A stretch of DNA of 22,571 nt from CAYLZO01 sp964387775 (GCA_964387775.1 CAYLZO010000061.1:1-22571), one strand, 5' to 3'; numbered from the stretch's first letter, positions 1 to 6,433 are shown. Numbers and translations: made by a program. Notes: generated from the sequence alone by a model not told the origin.

Positions 1-59
1 CCACACCCGCCCTCTCCTGGCCCCAAGCATCGAGCGGAACGGCGACGCCACCGGCGAGA

Positions 60-584
60 GTGAGCAGCGACCCCTTGCTCTCGCCCGAGCCAGCCGAAGC
101 GGCGCCACCCCACGGGATGCTCAGCAGCGCGCTGCTGCTCTCTGACCCCGACCTGGCCGGTCTTGCGGCCCTCGATGCCGAGATGCGCCGCTCCGCCACC
201 GGCCGGCCGGTGCAGATCCGCTACCACGAGGCACCCCTGAACCGCGAACTTGGCGAGTTGCTGTCCTACTATCCCGATCTGCCCTACGAAGGTCTCGAGG
301 TAGACCTGAAGCGCGGCGGCCTGGTCCTCAGCGGCTACGTTGAGGTCATGGGCTTCCGGGTCAGGACTGAGGTCCAGGGCACGGTCACAGCTCGCGACTG
401 CCTGCCCCAAGCCGAAGTGCAGAGCATCGCCATCGGCAGCGTCACGACCCCCGGCTTTGTCCGCGAGGGCATCGAGGAACTCATCGAAGAGTCCCTGAGC
501 TGGTACCCGGCCGATTACCCCCTCTGCCTGGAGCACATCGTGCTCGAACAGGACCGGATGACCCTCTATGGCTCCAAGCGTTAG
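60..584 (+). CDS. Unknown protein, possibly 5'-truncated; weak LmeA/DUF2993-like pattern
   Basis: I do not recognise this 174-residue protein with confidence. The GTG at 60 is the first usable start, but the frame is open back to the window edge and there is no good ribosome binding site, so the gene may begin outside the window. The first ~20 residues are Pro/Ala/Ser-rich and look like a linker. From about residue 50 there is a pattern of alternating hydrophobic strands with a segment 'GGLVLSGYVEVMGFRV' followed by 'IAIGSVTTPGFV', which recalls lipid-binding LmeA/DUF2993-type domains (glycine-rich strands followed by an iG.lP.P motif). That resemblance is only an inference. No signal peptide or membrane segment is visible in the part present. 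The stop lies 4 bases before the likely start of the downstream dehydrogenase, so the two are probably co-transcribed. Confidence 0.6.
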   Translation: MSSDPLLSPEPAEAAPPHGMLSSALLLSDPDLAGLAALDAEMRRSATGRPVQIRYHEAPLNRELGELLSYYPDLPYEGLEVDLKRGGLVLSGYVEVMGFRVRTEVQGTVTARDCLPQAEVQSIAIGSVTTPGFVREGIEELIEESLSWYPADYPLCLEHIVLEQDRMTLYGSKR

Positions 585-588
585 CCCC

Positions 589-1539
589 ATGAAGGCCCTC
601 CTCTTCGACGGCCGCCTGCGCCTGGTCGAGGACCATCCACGGCCTGAGCCGGCCCCGGGCGAGGTCCGCATCCGCACCACCCTGGCCGGAATCTGCAACA
701 CCGATTTGGAAGTCACGCGGGGCTACGCCGGTTTTCGGGGCGTGCTCGGCCACGAGTTCGTCGGCGTGGTGGACGCGGCCGACGACCCGGCCCTCGTCGG
801 CCAGCGCGTCGTGGGCGAGATCAACCTGGCCTGCGGGGCTTGCACCCTGTGCCGCGCCCGCTTGCCCAGCCATTGCACCCGGCGCACCGTCCTCGGCATC
901 CGCGGGCACGATGGCGTCCTGGCCCAGTGCTTTTGCCTGCCGGCCCAAAACCTGCATCGGGTCCCCGACGCCGTCCCCGACGAACGGGCCGTCTTTGCCG
1001 AGCCGCTGGCCGCCGCCTGCGAGATCCTGGACCAAGTCCACGTCCGCCCCACCGACCGCCTGGTCGTCCTCGGCGACGGCAAGCTGGGCCTCCTGGTGGC
1101 CCAGGTGCTGGCGCTGACGGGCTGCGACCTGCTGGCCGTCGGCCGCCACGAGGAAAAGCTGGCCATCCTGGCCGCGCGCGGCATCCCCACCCAACTTGGG
1201 GATGACGGTCTAGAGGGCAGCGCCGACTTGGTCGTCGAGTGCACCGGCCGGGCCGAGGGCTTCCGGGCAGCGCGGCGGCTGGTACGACCCCGGGGCACGT
1301 TGGTCCTCAAGAGCACCTACCACGGCCAGGTCGAGGCCGACCTCTCGGCCCTGGTCGTAGACGAGATCCGCGTGGTCGGCTCCCGCTGCGGCCCCTTCCC
1401 GGCAGCCCTGCGCCTCCTGGAGCAAGGGCTGGTGGACGTCGCGCCGCTGGTCGAGGCCGAATATCCGCTGGACCAGGCCCTGGCCGCATTCAAGCACGCC
1501 GGCCGGCGCGGCGCGATCAAGGTGCTAGTGCGGCCCTGA
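589..1539 (+). CDS. Zinc-dependent alcohol dehydrogenase (MDR superfamily)
   Basis: A medium-chain NAD(P)-dependent dehydrogenase of about 316 residues that oxidises an alcohol or polyol to a carbonyl in the cytoplasm; the substrate cannot be read from sequence. Catalytic zinc ligands are visible as Cys36 (GICNTD), His55-Glu56 (GHE) and probably Glu138. The structural zinc lobe is complete with Cys82, Cys85, Cys88 and Cys96. The Rossmann nucleotide site is VVLGDGKLG (159-167). I chose ATG 589 (MKALLFDG), the usual first strand of the family; an in-frame ATG at 568 would add seven residues and overlap the upstream gene by 17 bases. At 316 residues it is slightly shorter than the usual 340-350. 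Past its stop is a degenerate toxin remnant on the other strand, not a partner gene. Confidence 0.9.
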   Translation: MKALLFDGRLRLVEDHPRPEPAPGEVRIRTTLAGICNTDLEVTRGYAGFRGVLGHEFVGVVDAADDPALVGQRVVGEINLACGACTLCRARLPSHCTRRTVLGIRGHDGVLAQCFCLPAQNLHRVPDAVPDERAVFAEPLAAACEILDQVHVRPTDRLVVLGDGKLGLLVAQVLALTGCDLLAVGRHEEKLAILAARGIPTQLGDDGLEGSADLVVECTGRAEGFRAARRLVRPRGTLVLKSTYHGQVEADLSALVVDEIRVVGSRCGPFPAALRLLEQGLVDVAPLVEAEYPLDQALAAFKHAGRRGAIKVLVRP

Positions 1540-1654
1540 TCACGGCCGGGGGGTTCAGGTTTGCCAATTCCCACAAACGGATCGCGCTGGATGTCCAGAA
1601 TAAGCCTGGCGATCCGGGCGTGTACCCGCTTGTCCTTTTTCGCCCACCAACCAT

Positions 1655-1662
1655 AGTCCTCA
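1655..1662. repeat. Left target-site duplication (AGTCCTCA)
   Basis: Identical to 1835-1842 across the MITE-like element. Collapsing the two copies restores the yoeB reading frame (GAG GAC TAT on the minus strand). Confidence 0.85.
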
Positions 1663-1834
1663 TTCACTACCGGACACTTTTTCTGCCATGTGCTTCAGAA
1701 TCACGGATTTACAGAAAAACGCGGATTGGACTCGTCGAATTGGGGCACAAAACTCATCTGCTTTAAAAAACCCGCGCATTTCTGTCGATCCGCGGCTATT
1801 CCTCCCGGCAACTATAAAAGTGTCCGGTAGCAAA
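1663..1834. mobile_element. MITE-like foldback element inserted in yoeB
   Basis: A 172-bp element with terminal inverted repeats: CTACCGGACACTTTT at 1667-1681 is exactly inverted at 1816-1830 (15/15), and the outer four bases match in part (TTCA versus TTTG read inward). Subterminal arms at about 1702-1725 and 1771-1795 are also imperfectly inverted (CGGATTTACAGAAAAACGCGG versus the reverse complement of the right arm), so the whole element can fold back. It is more AT-rich than its surroundings and encodes nothing recognisable. It is flanked by the 8-bp direct repeat AGTCCTCA. Eight-base target duplications are known for several IS families, but the parent transposase is not in this window and I cannot name the family. 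Confidence 0.85.
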
Positions 1835-1842
1835 AGTCCTCA
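1835..1842. repeat. Right target-site duplication (AGTCCTCA)
   Basis: Second copy of the 8-bp duplication; see 1655-1662. Confidence 0.85.
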
Positions 1843-1870
1843 AAGGCCTGTGGCAGGAACGCGACCCATC

Positions 1871-1965
1871 TCATAGCTCAGTTGGATCCACATAGATGTA
1901 GCGGGAGGGATCATCGGCGGTGCAACCGATTTCCCACAATTGACACTCCCTCGAAAAGCCAGTAT
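1871..1965 (-). pseudogene. Possible C-terminal tail of the cognate antitoxin gene
   Basis: Directly upstream of the toxin remnant an open minus-strand frame ends ..DDPSRYIYVDPTEL with a TGA at 1871-1873 that overlaps the toxin ATG. It is open only back to about 1965, where an in-frame TAG lies, and no start with a ribosome binding site is seen. The ATGA coupling is what one expects of an antitoxin gene, but I do not recognise the residues as YefM or another named antitoxin. The segment also overlaps the plus-strand promoter of the aminotransferase gene. It is best read as the remaining 3' end of a gene whose 5' part is lost. Confidence 0.35.
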
Positions 1966-1968
1966 ACT
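1940..1968 (+). promoter_or_regulatory. Sigma70-type promoter for the aminotransferase/IorA-like operon
   Basis: TTGACA at 1940-1945, a 17-base spacer, and TATACT at 1963-1968. Transcription would start near 1975, about 50 bases before the ATG at 2025, which is preceded by AAGGAGTG at 2010-2017. Confidence 0.8.
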
Positions 1969-2024
1969 ATCGTCAGATGACGTGAGAGACGCCGGCCAAC
2001 CTGAGCTGCAAGGAGTGAAACACG

Positions 2025-3191
2025 ATGAAAGACCGAACCCTGTTGATGATCCCCGGCCCCATCGAGTTCGAGCCCGCCGTGCTGGCGGCGATGGGCGCGC
2101 CGACCACCAGCCACGTCGCCCCCGATTTCATCGAGGCCTTTGGCCAGGCCCTGGAGCGCCTGCGCGATTTATTTCTCTGCCCCGACGGCCAGCCCTTCCT
2201 CGTCGCCGGCTCGGGCACGCTGGCTATGGACCTGGCCGGGGCCAACCTGGTCGAGCCGGGTGACGAGGCCCTGGTGGTCAACACCGGCTATTTCGGCGAC
2301 CGCTTTGGCGCCCTGCTGGAGCGCTACGGCGCCCGGGTGACCCACCTCCGCGCCCCGGTGGGCGGCCGCCCGACGCCGGAGGAGGCCAAAGCGGCGCTCG
2401 AGAGTGGTGATTTCAAGCTGATGACCATCACCCAGGTGGACACCTCGACCGGCGTCCTGGCCGACGTCGAGGGGCTGGCCGCCGTGGGCCGCCGCCACGA
2501 CGTGTTGGTCGTCGTGGACGGCGTCTGCTCAGTGGCCGGCGAGGAATTGCGCATGACGGACTGGGGCGTGGACGTGGCCCTGACCGCCTCGCAAAAAGCC
2601 GTCGGCGTGCCGCCGGGCCTGGCCCTGCTCGTCGCCGGGCCGAGGGCCATGGCGGCTTTCCAGGGGCGGAAAACGCCCGTCGGCAACTATTACGCCGACT
2701 GGACGAACTGGCTGCCCATCATGGCCGCCTACGAGGCCCGCCGGCCGAGCTATTTTGGCACCCCGGCCGTCAACCTGATCTGGGCCCTGAATACCAGCCT
2801 GGGCCAGATCCTGGACGAGGGGCTGGAGGCCCGCTTCGAGCGGCACCGGCGCCTCAGTCACGCCGCCCAGGCCGCCATCGCCGCGCTGGGCCTGGACCAG
2901 GTGCCCCTCCGGCCCCAGTTGGCGGCCCACACCATGACTGCGCCCCGCTACCCGGCCGGCGTCACCGGGGCCGAGCTCCTGCCCCGGGTCAAGGCGGCCG
3001 GCGCCATCCTGGCCGGCGGCCTGCATCCCGACATCAAAGTCGAATACTTTCGCATTGGCCACATGGGCGCCTGCAACCGGGGTGACCTGCTGGCCACCGT
3101 AGGCGCCCTGGAGGCCGGGCTGGCGGCCTGCGGCCACAGCTTTGAACCCGGCGCCGGGGTTGCAGCGGCCGCCGCGGCCTATCGAGCCTGA
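2025..3191 (+). CDS. Class V PLP aminotransferase (alanine/serine-glyoxylate aminotransferase type)
   Basis: A 388-residue fold-type I aminotransferase of the AGXT/SGAT branch, expected to move the amino group of alanine or serine to glyoxylate or a related 2-oxo acid in the cytoplasm. The N-terminus MIPGPIEFEP is the family's substrate-loop start, AGSGTLAMD (61-69) binds the cofactor phosphate, VVVDGVCSV carries the PLP-ring Asp165, and Lys191 in TASQKAVGVPPG forms the Schiff base. Length is normal. The ATG is set by a good ribosome binding site (AAGGAGTG, 7 bases away). The IorA-like gene starts 29 bases downstream with no promoter between them, so the products probably act on related substrates, the aminotransferase producing a 2-oxo acid. 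Exact donor and acceptor cannot be decided from sequence. Confidence 0.9.
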   Translation: MKDRTLLMIPGPIEFEPAVLAAMGAPTTSHVAPDFIEAFGQALERLRDLFLCPDGQPFLVAGSGTLAMDLAGANLVEPGDEALVVNTGYFGDRFGALLERYGARVTHLRAPVGGRPTPEEAKAALESGDFKLMTITQVDTSTGVLADVEGLAAVGRRHDVLVVVDGVCSVAGEELRMTDWGVDVALTASQKAVGVPPGLALLVAGPRAMAAFQGRKTPVGNYYADWTNWLPIMAAYEARRPSYFGTPAVNLIWALNTSLGQILDEGLEARFERHRRLSHAAQAAIAALGLDQVPLRPQLAAHTMTAPRYPAGVTGAELLPRVKAAGAILAGGLHPDIKVEYFRIGHMGACNRGDLLATVGALEAGLAACGHSFEPGAGVAAAAAAYRA

Positions 3192-3220
3192 GCTACAGCG
3201 CTCCTGGAAAGACGACAACC

Positions 3221-4873
3221 TTGGAACAGAGAGCCATCCAGCGCGAAATCACGGGCAGTGAGGCCCTGGCTTACGGCGCCCTGGAAGCGGGCGTCCAGCT
3301 CGTGACCGGCTATCCCGGCTCGCCGGCGACGGGCGTGGTCGATGCCCTGCTGCGACTCGCCGATGGGCAGCCGCGCATCGAATGGGCCATCAACGAAAAA
3401 TCGGCCTTTGACACCGCCTTTGGCACCTCGCTGGCCGGTCAACGCGCCCTCGTCTGCCTCAAAAGCGTGGGCCTCAACGTGGCCCTCGATTCGCTGATGG
3501 TCAGCAACCTGGCCGCCGGCGACGGCGGCTTTGTCGTGCTCACCGGCGACGACCCGGGCGGCTGGGGCTCACAAAACGAGGAGGATTCGCGCCTCCTGGC
3601 CGCCGCCGCCGAGGTCTCCCTGCTGGAACCGGCCTCGGCCGGCGACGCCCGCCTGGTGATACGCGAGGCATTTGACCTCTCGGCCCGCTTTCGCGTGCCA
3701 GTCGTGGTCCGCATCACGCGGGCGCTGGCCCTGGCCCCGACCCGCCTCTCGCCGCCCCTGGCTCCCAGGCCGGCACCCCAGCCCGCCCGCTTTGAGCGCC
3801 AGCCGGAGCGCTACAACGTGCTGCCCATCCACGTGGTAGACTTTCACCAGCGCCTGCAGGCGACGTTGGAGGAGATCCGGGGCCGCTTTGAGCGATCGCC
3901 GCTGAACGAAGAGCTGGGCCGGGGCGCCCAGGGGATCGTCGCCGCCGGTTTTGCCGCCCAGAAGCTGGCCAACGTGCTGGAACACGCCGCGGCGCGGGAG
4001 GATTTGCCCCCGCTGCGCGTTCTGCGCCTCAGCACGCTCCATCCCCTGCCGGCCAATCGCCTGGCCGTTTTCCTGCGCCAGGTAGACGGCGTATTGGTGC
4101 TGGAAGAGACAGCGCCTTATGTCGAGACCCAGGTGCAGGCCATCGCCCAGCGCACGGGCCGGATGCTGCCCGTCTATGGCCGGAGCAGCGGGCACGTGCC
4201 CCGCGCCGGCGAGCTCTTTGCCCCGCACATCGCCCTGGCGCTGACCTCCCTGCTGGGCGGGCGGGCCTGGCCGACCTTCGAAGAGCAGGGCCGGCCGCTG
4301 CCCAGCCGAGACCCCCTTTGCGACGATTGTCCCTACGTCCCCGCCCTGGAGGCCCTGCAAGCGGTCATGGATCGCCACGGCGGGCGCGAGGCATTCGTCA
4401 TCACCGGCGAGACCGGCTGCATGGTCCGCGCCCAGTTGCCGCCGTGGCAGATTATGGACCTGAAGTACGGCATGGGCTCCAGCATCGGGCTGGCGGCCGG
4501 CCTGGCCCGGACCGGCATCGAGCAAAAGGTCGTGGCCCTCAGCGGCGACTCGGCCCTGCTGCACAGCGGCCTGGGCGAGTTGATCGACGCTGCCCAAGCG
4601 GGCGTGGACGTGCTCGTCGTCGTCCTGGCCAACGAGACGACGGCCCTCTCGGGCCAGCAGCCCCATCCCGCTACCGGCCGCGACGCCCAGGGCCGTCCGC
4701 GCCGGCCCGTGGACCTCGTCGCCCTCATCCGCGCCGCCGGCGTAAAGTACGTCCGCGTCGTGGACCCCGACGAGACGGAAGCGACCCAGGCCGCCCTGGA
4801 GACAGGGCTGGCTTTTGACGGCGTGTCGGTCGTCGTCGTCCAGAAGGCGTGTCCTCGCTGGGCAGAAGCGTAA
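3221..4873 (+). CDS. IorA-like 2-oxoacid:ferredoxin oxidoreductase alpha subunit without ferredoxin domain
   Basis: A 550-residue TPP enzyme related to indolepyruvate:ferredoxin oxidoreductase alpha. The N-terminal pyrimidine-binding domain has GYPGSPATGVVD (30-41), the cofactor-activating Glu59 in INEKSAFDTAFG, and LVCLKSVGLNVALD. The C-terminal TPP domain starts near Cys367 (CDDCPY, corresponding to CPGCPH of IorA) and holds GDS at 442-444 and NETTALSGQQPHP, the family's NxTTA..G.QPHP signature. The protein ends at KACPRWAEA, where IorA normally continues with about 60 residues carrying two [4Fe-4S] clusters; the CxxCxxCxxxCP repeats are missing. No iorB follows, the next gene being a regulator. 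Electrons must therefore go to an external acceptor, or the protein is a non-oxidative enzyme. TTG 3221 is the chosen start, with GGAAAG about 10 bases upstream. Confidence 0.85.
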   Translation: MEQRAIQREITGSEALAYGALEAGVQLVTGYPGSPATGVVDALLRLADGQPRIEWAINEKSAFDTAFGTSLAGQRALVCLKSVGLNVALDSLMVSNLAAGDGGFVVLTGDDPGGWGSQNEEDSRLLAAAAEVSLLEPASAGDARLVIREAFDLSARFRVPVVVRITRALALAPTRLSPPLAPRPAPQPARFERQPERYNVLPIHVVDFHQRLQATLEEIRGRFERSPLNEELGRGAQGIVAAGFAAQKLANVLEHAAAREDLPPLRVLRLSTLHPLPANRLAVFLRQVDGVLVLEETAPYVETQVQAIAQRTGRMLPVYGRSSGHVPRAGELFAPHIALALTSLLGGRAWPTFEEQGRPLPSRDPLCDDCPYVPALEALQAVMDRHGGREAFVITGETGCMVRAQLPPWQIMDLKYGMGSSIGLAAGLARTGIEQKVVALSGDSALLHSGLGELIDAAQAGVDVLVVVLANETTALSGQQPHPATGRDAQGRPRRPVDLVALIRAAGVKYVRVVDPDETEATQAALETGLAFDGVSVVVVQKACPRWAEA

Positions 4874-4904
4874 ACGCGGGGAAATTGGGCTCTGAAAGGC
4901 CAAG

Positions 4905-4933
4905 TTGACAATTCGCCCCAGCAGTGCTATATT
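4905..4933 (+). promoter_or_regulatory. Sigma70-type promoter for the response-regulator-like gene
   Basis: TTGACA at 4905-4910, a 17-base spacer, TATATT at 4928-4933. It lies in the 96-bp gap after the IorA-like gene and 49 bases before ATG 4982. Confidence 0.8.
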
Positions 4934-4981
4934 TTGCCCTGACGACCTGTCGAGTTCTGTAACGGGGGTGTGCACAAGCCC

Positions 4982-5662
4982 ATGTACGCTCTGCTAATCG
5001 CCCAAGATCCCGACGACCGGGCCATCCTCTCCGTCGTGCTCCAGCGCGCCGGCCTGGCGGTGACCACGGCCCAAGACCTGGACCGCGCCATGAAATCGTG
5101 GCTGGACCGGCCGGCCGACCTGGTCCTCTTTGCCGTCGCCGGCGAACCCCGGGCCCAGGTGCGCCGTGTCCGCACCGAGACCGACGTGCCGGCCGTCATC
5201 ATCCTCGATCAAGCCGGTGAAGACCTCCACTACGAGCTGCTCGAGTCAGGCGCCGACCTGGTGGTGACCCGGCCCTTTAGCGCCCGGCTGCTCATGGCCC
5301 AGATCCGGGCGCTTCTCCGGCGGGCCGGCAACGTGCCCTTCTCCAGCTTGCCCACCCTCCACCTGGCCGGGCTCACGCTGGACCCCGCCGACCGCACGGT
5401 GCAGGTCGAGGACCAGGCTGCCCGGCGCCTCACCCACCTGGAGTTCCGCCTGCTCTACACCCTGATGACCCACCACGGCCAGACCCTGCCCACGGGCACC
5501 ATCGTCGAGCGCGTCTGGGGCTACACCGACCGGGGCGACAAAGACCTGGTGCGTGGCCTGGTCAGCCGGTTGCGGGCCAAGGTCGAGCCGGAGCCCCGCG
5601 TGCCCCGCTACATCCTCACCGTGCCCGGTGTGGGCTACTCCTTCGATCCGGACGGAGCATAG
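4982..5662 (+). CDS. OmpR/PhoB-type transcriptional regulator with degenerate receiver
   Basis: A 226-residue protein with a receiver-like domain (1-116) and an OmpR winged-helix DNA-binding domain (about 121-222, with HLEFRLLYTLMTHHGQ, VERVWGY and the final RYILTVPGVGYSF). The acidic pocket before helix 1 is kept (AQDPDD), but the phosphoacceptor position in DLVLFAV, where the family has D (LVLLDL), is Ala, and the conserved Lys before PF is Arg (VVTRPFS). Phosphorylation in the standard way is thus unlikely, and no histidine kinase is nearby. ATG 4982 has GGGGGTG 11 bases upstream; the alternative GTG at 4970 would add four residues but sits directly on that purine run. It has its own promoter. 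Its targets are unknown; the adjacent LysW-like pair is only a positional candidate. Confidence 0.88.
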   Translation: MYALLIAQDPDDRAILSVVLQRAGLAVTTAQDLDRAMKSWLDRPADLVLFAVAGEPRAQVRRVRTETDVPAVIILDQAGEDLHYELLESGADLVVTRPFSARLLMAQIRALLRRAGNVPFSSLPTLHLAGLTLDPADRTVQVEDQAARRLTHLEFRLLYTLMTHHGQTLPTGTIVERVWGYTDRGDKDLVRGLVSRLRAKVEPEPRVPRYILTVPGVGYSFDPDGA

Positions 5663-5811
5663 ACATCGCAAAAATATCACACCCCAACCCACTTTGAGAC
5701 GTTCTTCGTAGCTTTTTTGCACACGTTTTGAACACATCTGGGCTATAGTGGTGTGGGAGCCGCCGGGATGGCCGGTAGCAATCCATATCACGTGCAGAAA
5801 GGATGTGAACC

Positions 5812-6000
5812 ATGGCAAGCACCTATTGTCCCGATTGCGACGAAAAGATCATCATCAATCCGCATGCTACGGTAGGCCAAAAGATCGTCTGTCCCCACTG
5901 CGACGCCGACCTGGAAGTCATCGGTGTGGACCCGCTGGAGCTGGACTGGTCCTACGACTGGGAATGGGACGACGATTACAAAGACGACGAGGATTTTTAG
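5812..6000 (+). CDS. LysW-like amino-group carrier/zinc-ribbon protein, copy 1
   Basis: A 62-residue acidic protein with a zinc ribbon (Cys6, Cys9, Cys27, Cys30; YCPDCD and CPHCDADLEVI) followed by DPLELDW and an Asp/Glu/Trp-rich tail. This is the architecture of LysW, which holds alpha-aminoadipate or glutamate on its C-terminal Glu (EDWGE) during lysine or arginine biosynthesis. Here the tail ends KDDEDF, so the terminal Glu is missing, and no lysX, lysY, lysZ or argX-type gene is in the window. It may therefore be a LysW paralogue with another role, for example as a carrier of a different group or an adaptor. ATG is fixed by AAAGGAT at 5798-5804. A TATAGT at 5744-5749 could be a -10 box, but no good -35 lies at the right distance. 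Confidence 0.75.
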   Translation: MASTYCPDCDEKIIINPHATVGQKIVCPHCDADLEVIGVDPLELDWSYDWEWDDDYKDDEDF

Positions 6001-6016
6001 CCGGTGAGGTAACCGG

Positions 6017-6055
6017 CAAGCAATAGAACGGGGCACTACCCCGTTCTATTGCTTG
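6017..6055. repeat. Perfect 17-bp hairpin between the two LysW-like genes
   Basis: The arms at 6017-6033 and 6039-6055 are exactly complementary around the 5-base loop CACTA. No T-run follows on either strand, so it is not a classical intrinsic terminator; it could still attenuate transcription, protect the 3' end of the first message, or be a dispersed palindrome. A shorter stem CCGGT/ACCGG lies immediately upstream (6001-6016). Confidence 0.85.
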
Positions 6056-6096
6056 TCCCAGCCATCGTGGCTCTCAGGCCTTGAGGAGTAAAGGAC

Positions 6097-6297
6097 ATGG
6101 CCTTTGCGTACTGTCCAGATTGTGCGGCGCGGATCTATTTGGGGCGGAGGCCCTGGCAAGGGCAACCGGCGCTCTGTGACTACTGCGACGCCGACCTGGA
6201 GGTCGTAGCACTAAACCCACCGACCCTCGACTGGGTGGATGCCGAAGTCGAGCGGGAGTGGGAGCAGGACTTGGAGTGGGAACTGGAGGAGGCCTGA
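6097..6297 (+). CDS. LysW-like amino-group carrier/zinc-ribbon protein, copy 2
   Basis: A 66-residue paralogue of the preceding protein with the same spacing of zinc ligands (Cys6, Cys9, Cys27, Cys30), the same CDADLEVV core and an acidic, Trp-containing tail ending EWELEEA. The loop between the cysteine pairs is more basic and hydrophobic (RIYLGRRPWQGQ) than in copy 1. As in copy 1 the tail does not end in the EDWGE signature, although several Glu residues lie close to the end. GAGGAG at 6083-6088, 8 bases before the ATG, supports the start. The two genes are 96 bases apart, separated by a strong hairpin, and look like a tandem duplication that has since diverged. Confidence 0.72.
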   Translation: MAFAYCPDCAARIYLGRRPWQGQPALCDYCDADLEVVALNPPTLDWVDAEVEREWEQDLEWELEEA

Positions 6298-6363
6298 CCC
6301 CTCCTTTGGCCCATTCCTGCCCATAAAATCCACGTCCGACGAGCATCCTCTCAACGACTTGGA

Positions 6364-6394
6364 GCGGTTGGCAAATCGACGATTTGCCAACCGC
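6364..6394. repeat. 31-bp near-perfect palindrome (GGCAAAT-type)
   Basis: The arms 6364-6378 and 6380-6394 are exact inverted copies around one base, with core GGCAAATCGACGATTTGCC. A related palindrome is at 8828-8848. It lies in the 217-bp gap before the fur-like gene, outside any coding region; the type looks like a dispersed extragenic palindrome. Confidence 0.8.
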
Positions 6395-6413
6395 CCTGCT
6401 TGCCCGGCGGCAG

Positions 6414-6433
6414 GGGCGACCGGCCGGTCGCCC
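6414..6433. repeat. 20-bp perfect palindrome
   Basis: Ten bases (GGGCGACCGG) are followed directly by their exact inverted copy, with no loop. It lies 22 bases before the -35 box of the fur-like gene and could be an operator or part of a dispersed repeat with the preceding palindrome. Confidence 0.75.

Larger units (their letters stand above)
1551..1874 (-). pseudogene. yoeB: yoeB/Txe-type toxin remnant, interrupted by a MITE-like insertion and 3'-truncated
   Basis: On the minus strand a start at 1874 (ATG AGA TGG) opens a frame reading MRWVAFLPQAFEDY before the insertion. Removing the element at 1663-1834 and one copy of the 8-bp repeat joins this in frame to GWWAKKDKRVHARIARL and then LILDIQRDPFVGIGKPEP. 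This matches the N-terminal half of YoeB/Txe mRNA interferases (W/F-EDY..W...DKR...I..LI.DI.R.PF.GIGKPEP). YoeB is normally about 85 residues, and the part carrying the catalytic C-terminus (the Arg/His/Tyr-rich W.RRI...HR..Y region) is absent: homology stops near 1551, about 12 bases from the dehydrogenase stop. The ATG at 1872-1874 overlaps an upstream TGA (1871-1873) in an ATGA arrangement, as is usual for antitoxin-toxin pairs. The toxin must be inactive. What replaced the 3' end is not visible. Confidence 0.85.

Noticed and set aside
1688..1876. Plus-strand open frame of 62 codons over the MITE-like element
   Set aside because: It runs through the foldback element and both boundaries, has no ribosome binding site and no recognisable protein.
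3569..4975. Minus-strand open frame of 468 codons
   Set aside because: Antisense shadow of the IorA-like gene, whose TPP motifs are plain.
5718..5749. Promoter for the first LysW-like gene (TTGCAC..TATAGT)
   Set aside because: The spacer would be 20 bases and the -35 is poor, so I left it out as a feature.
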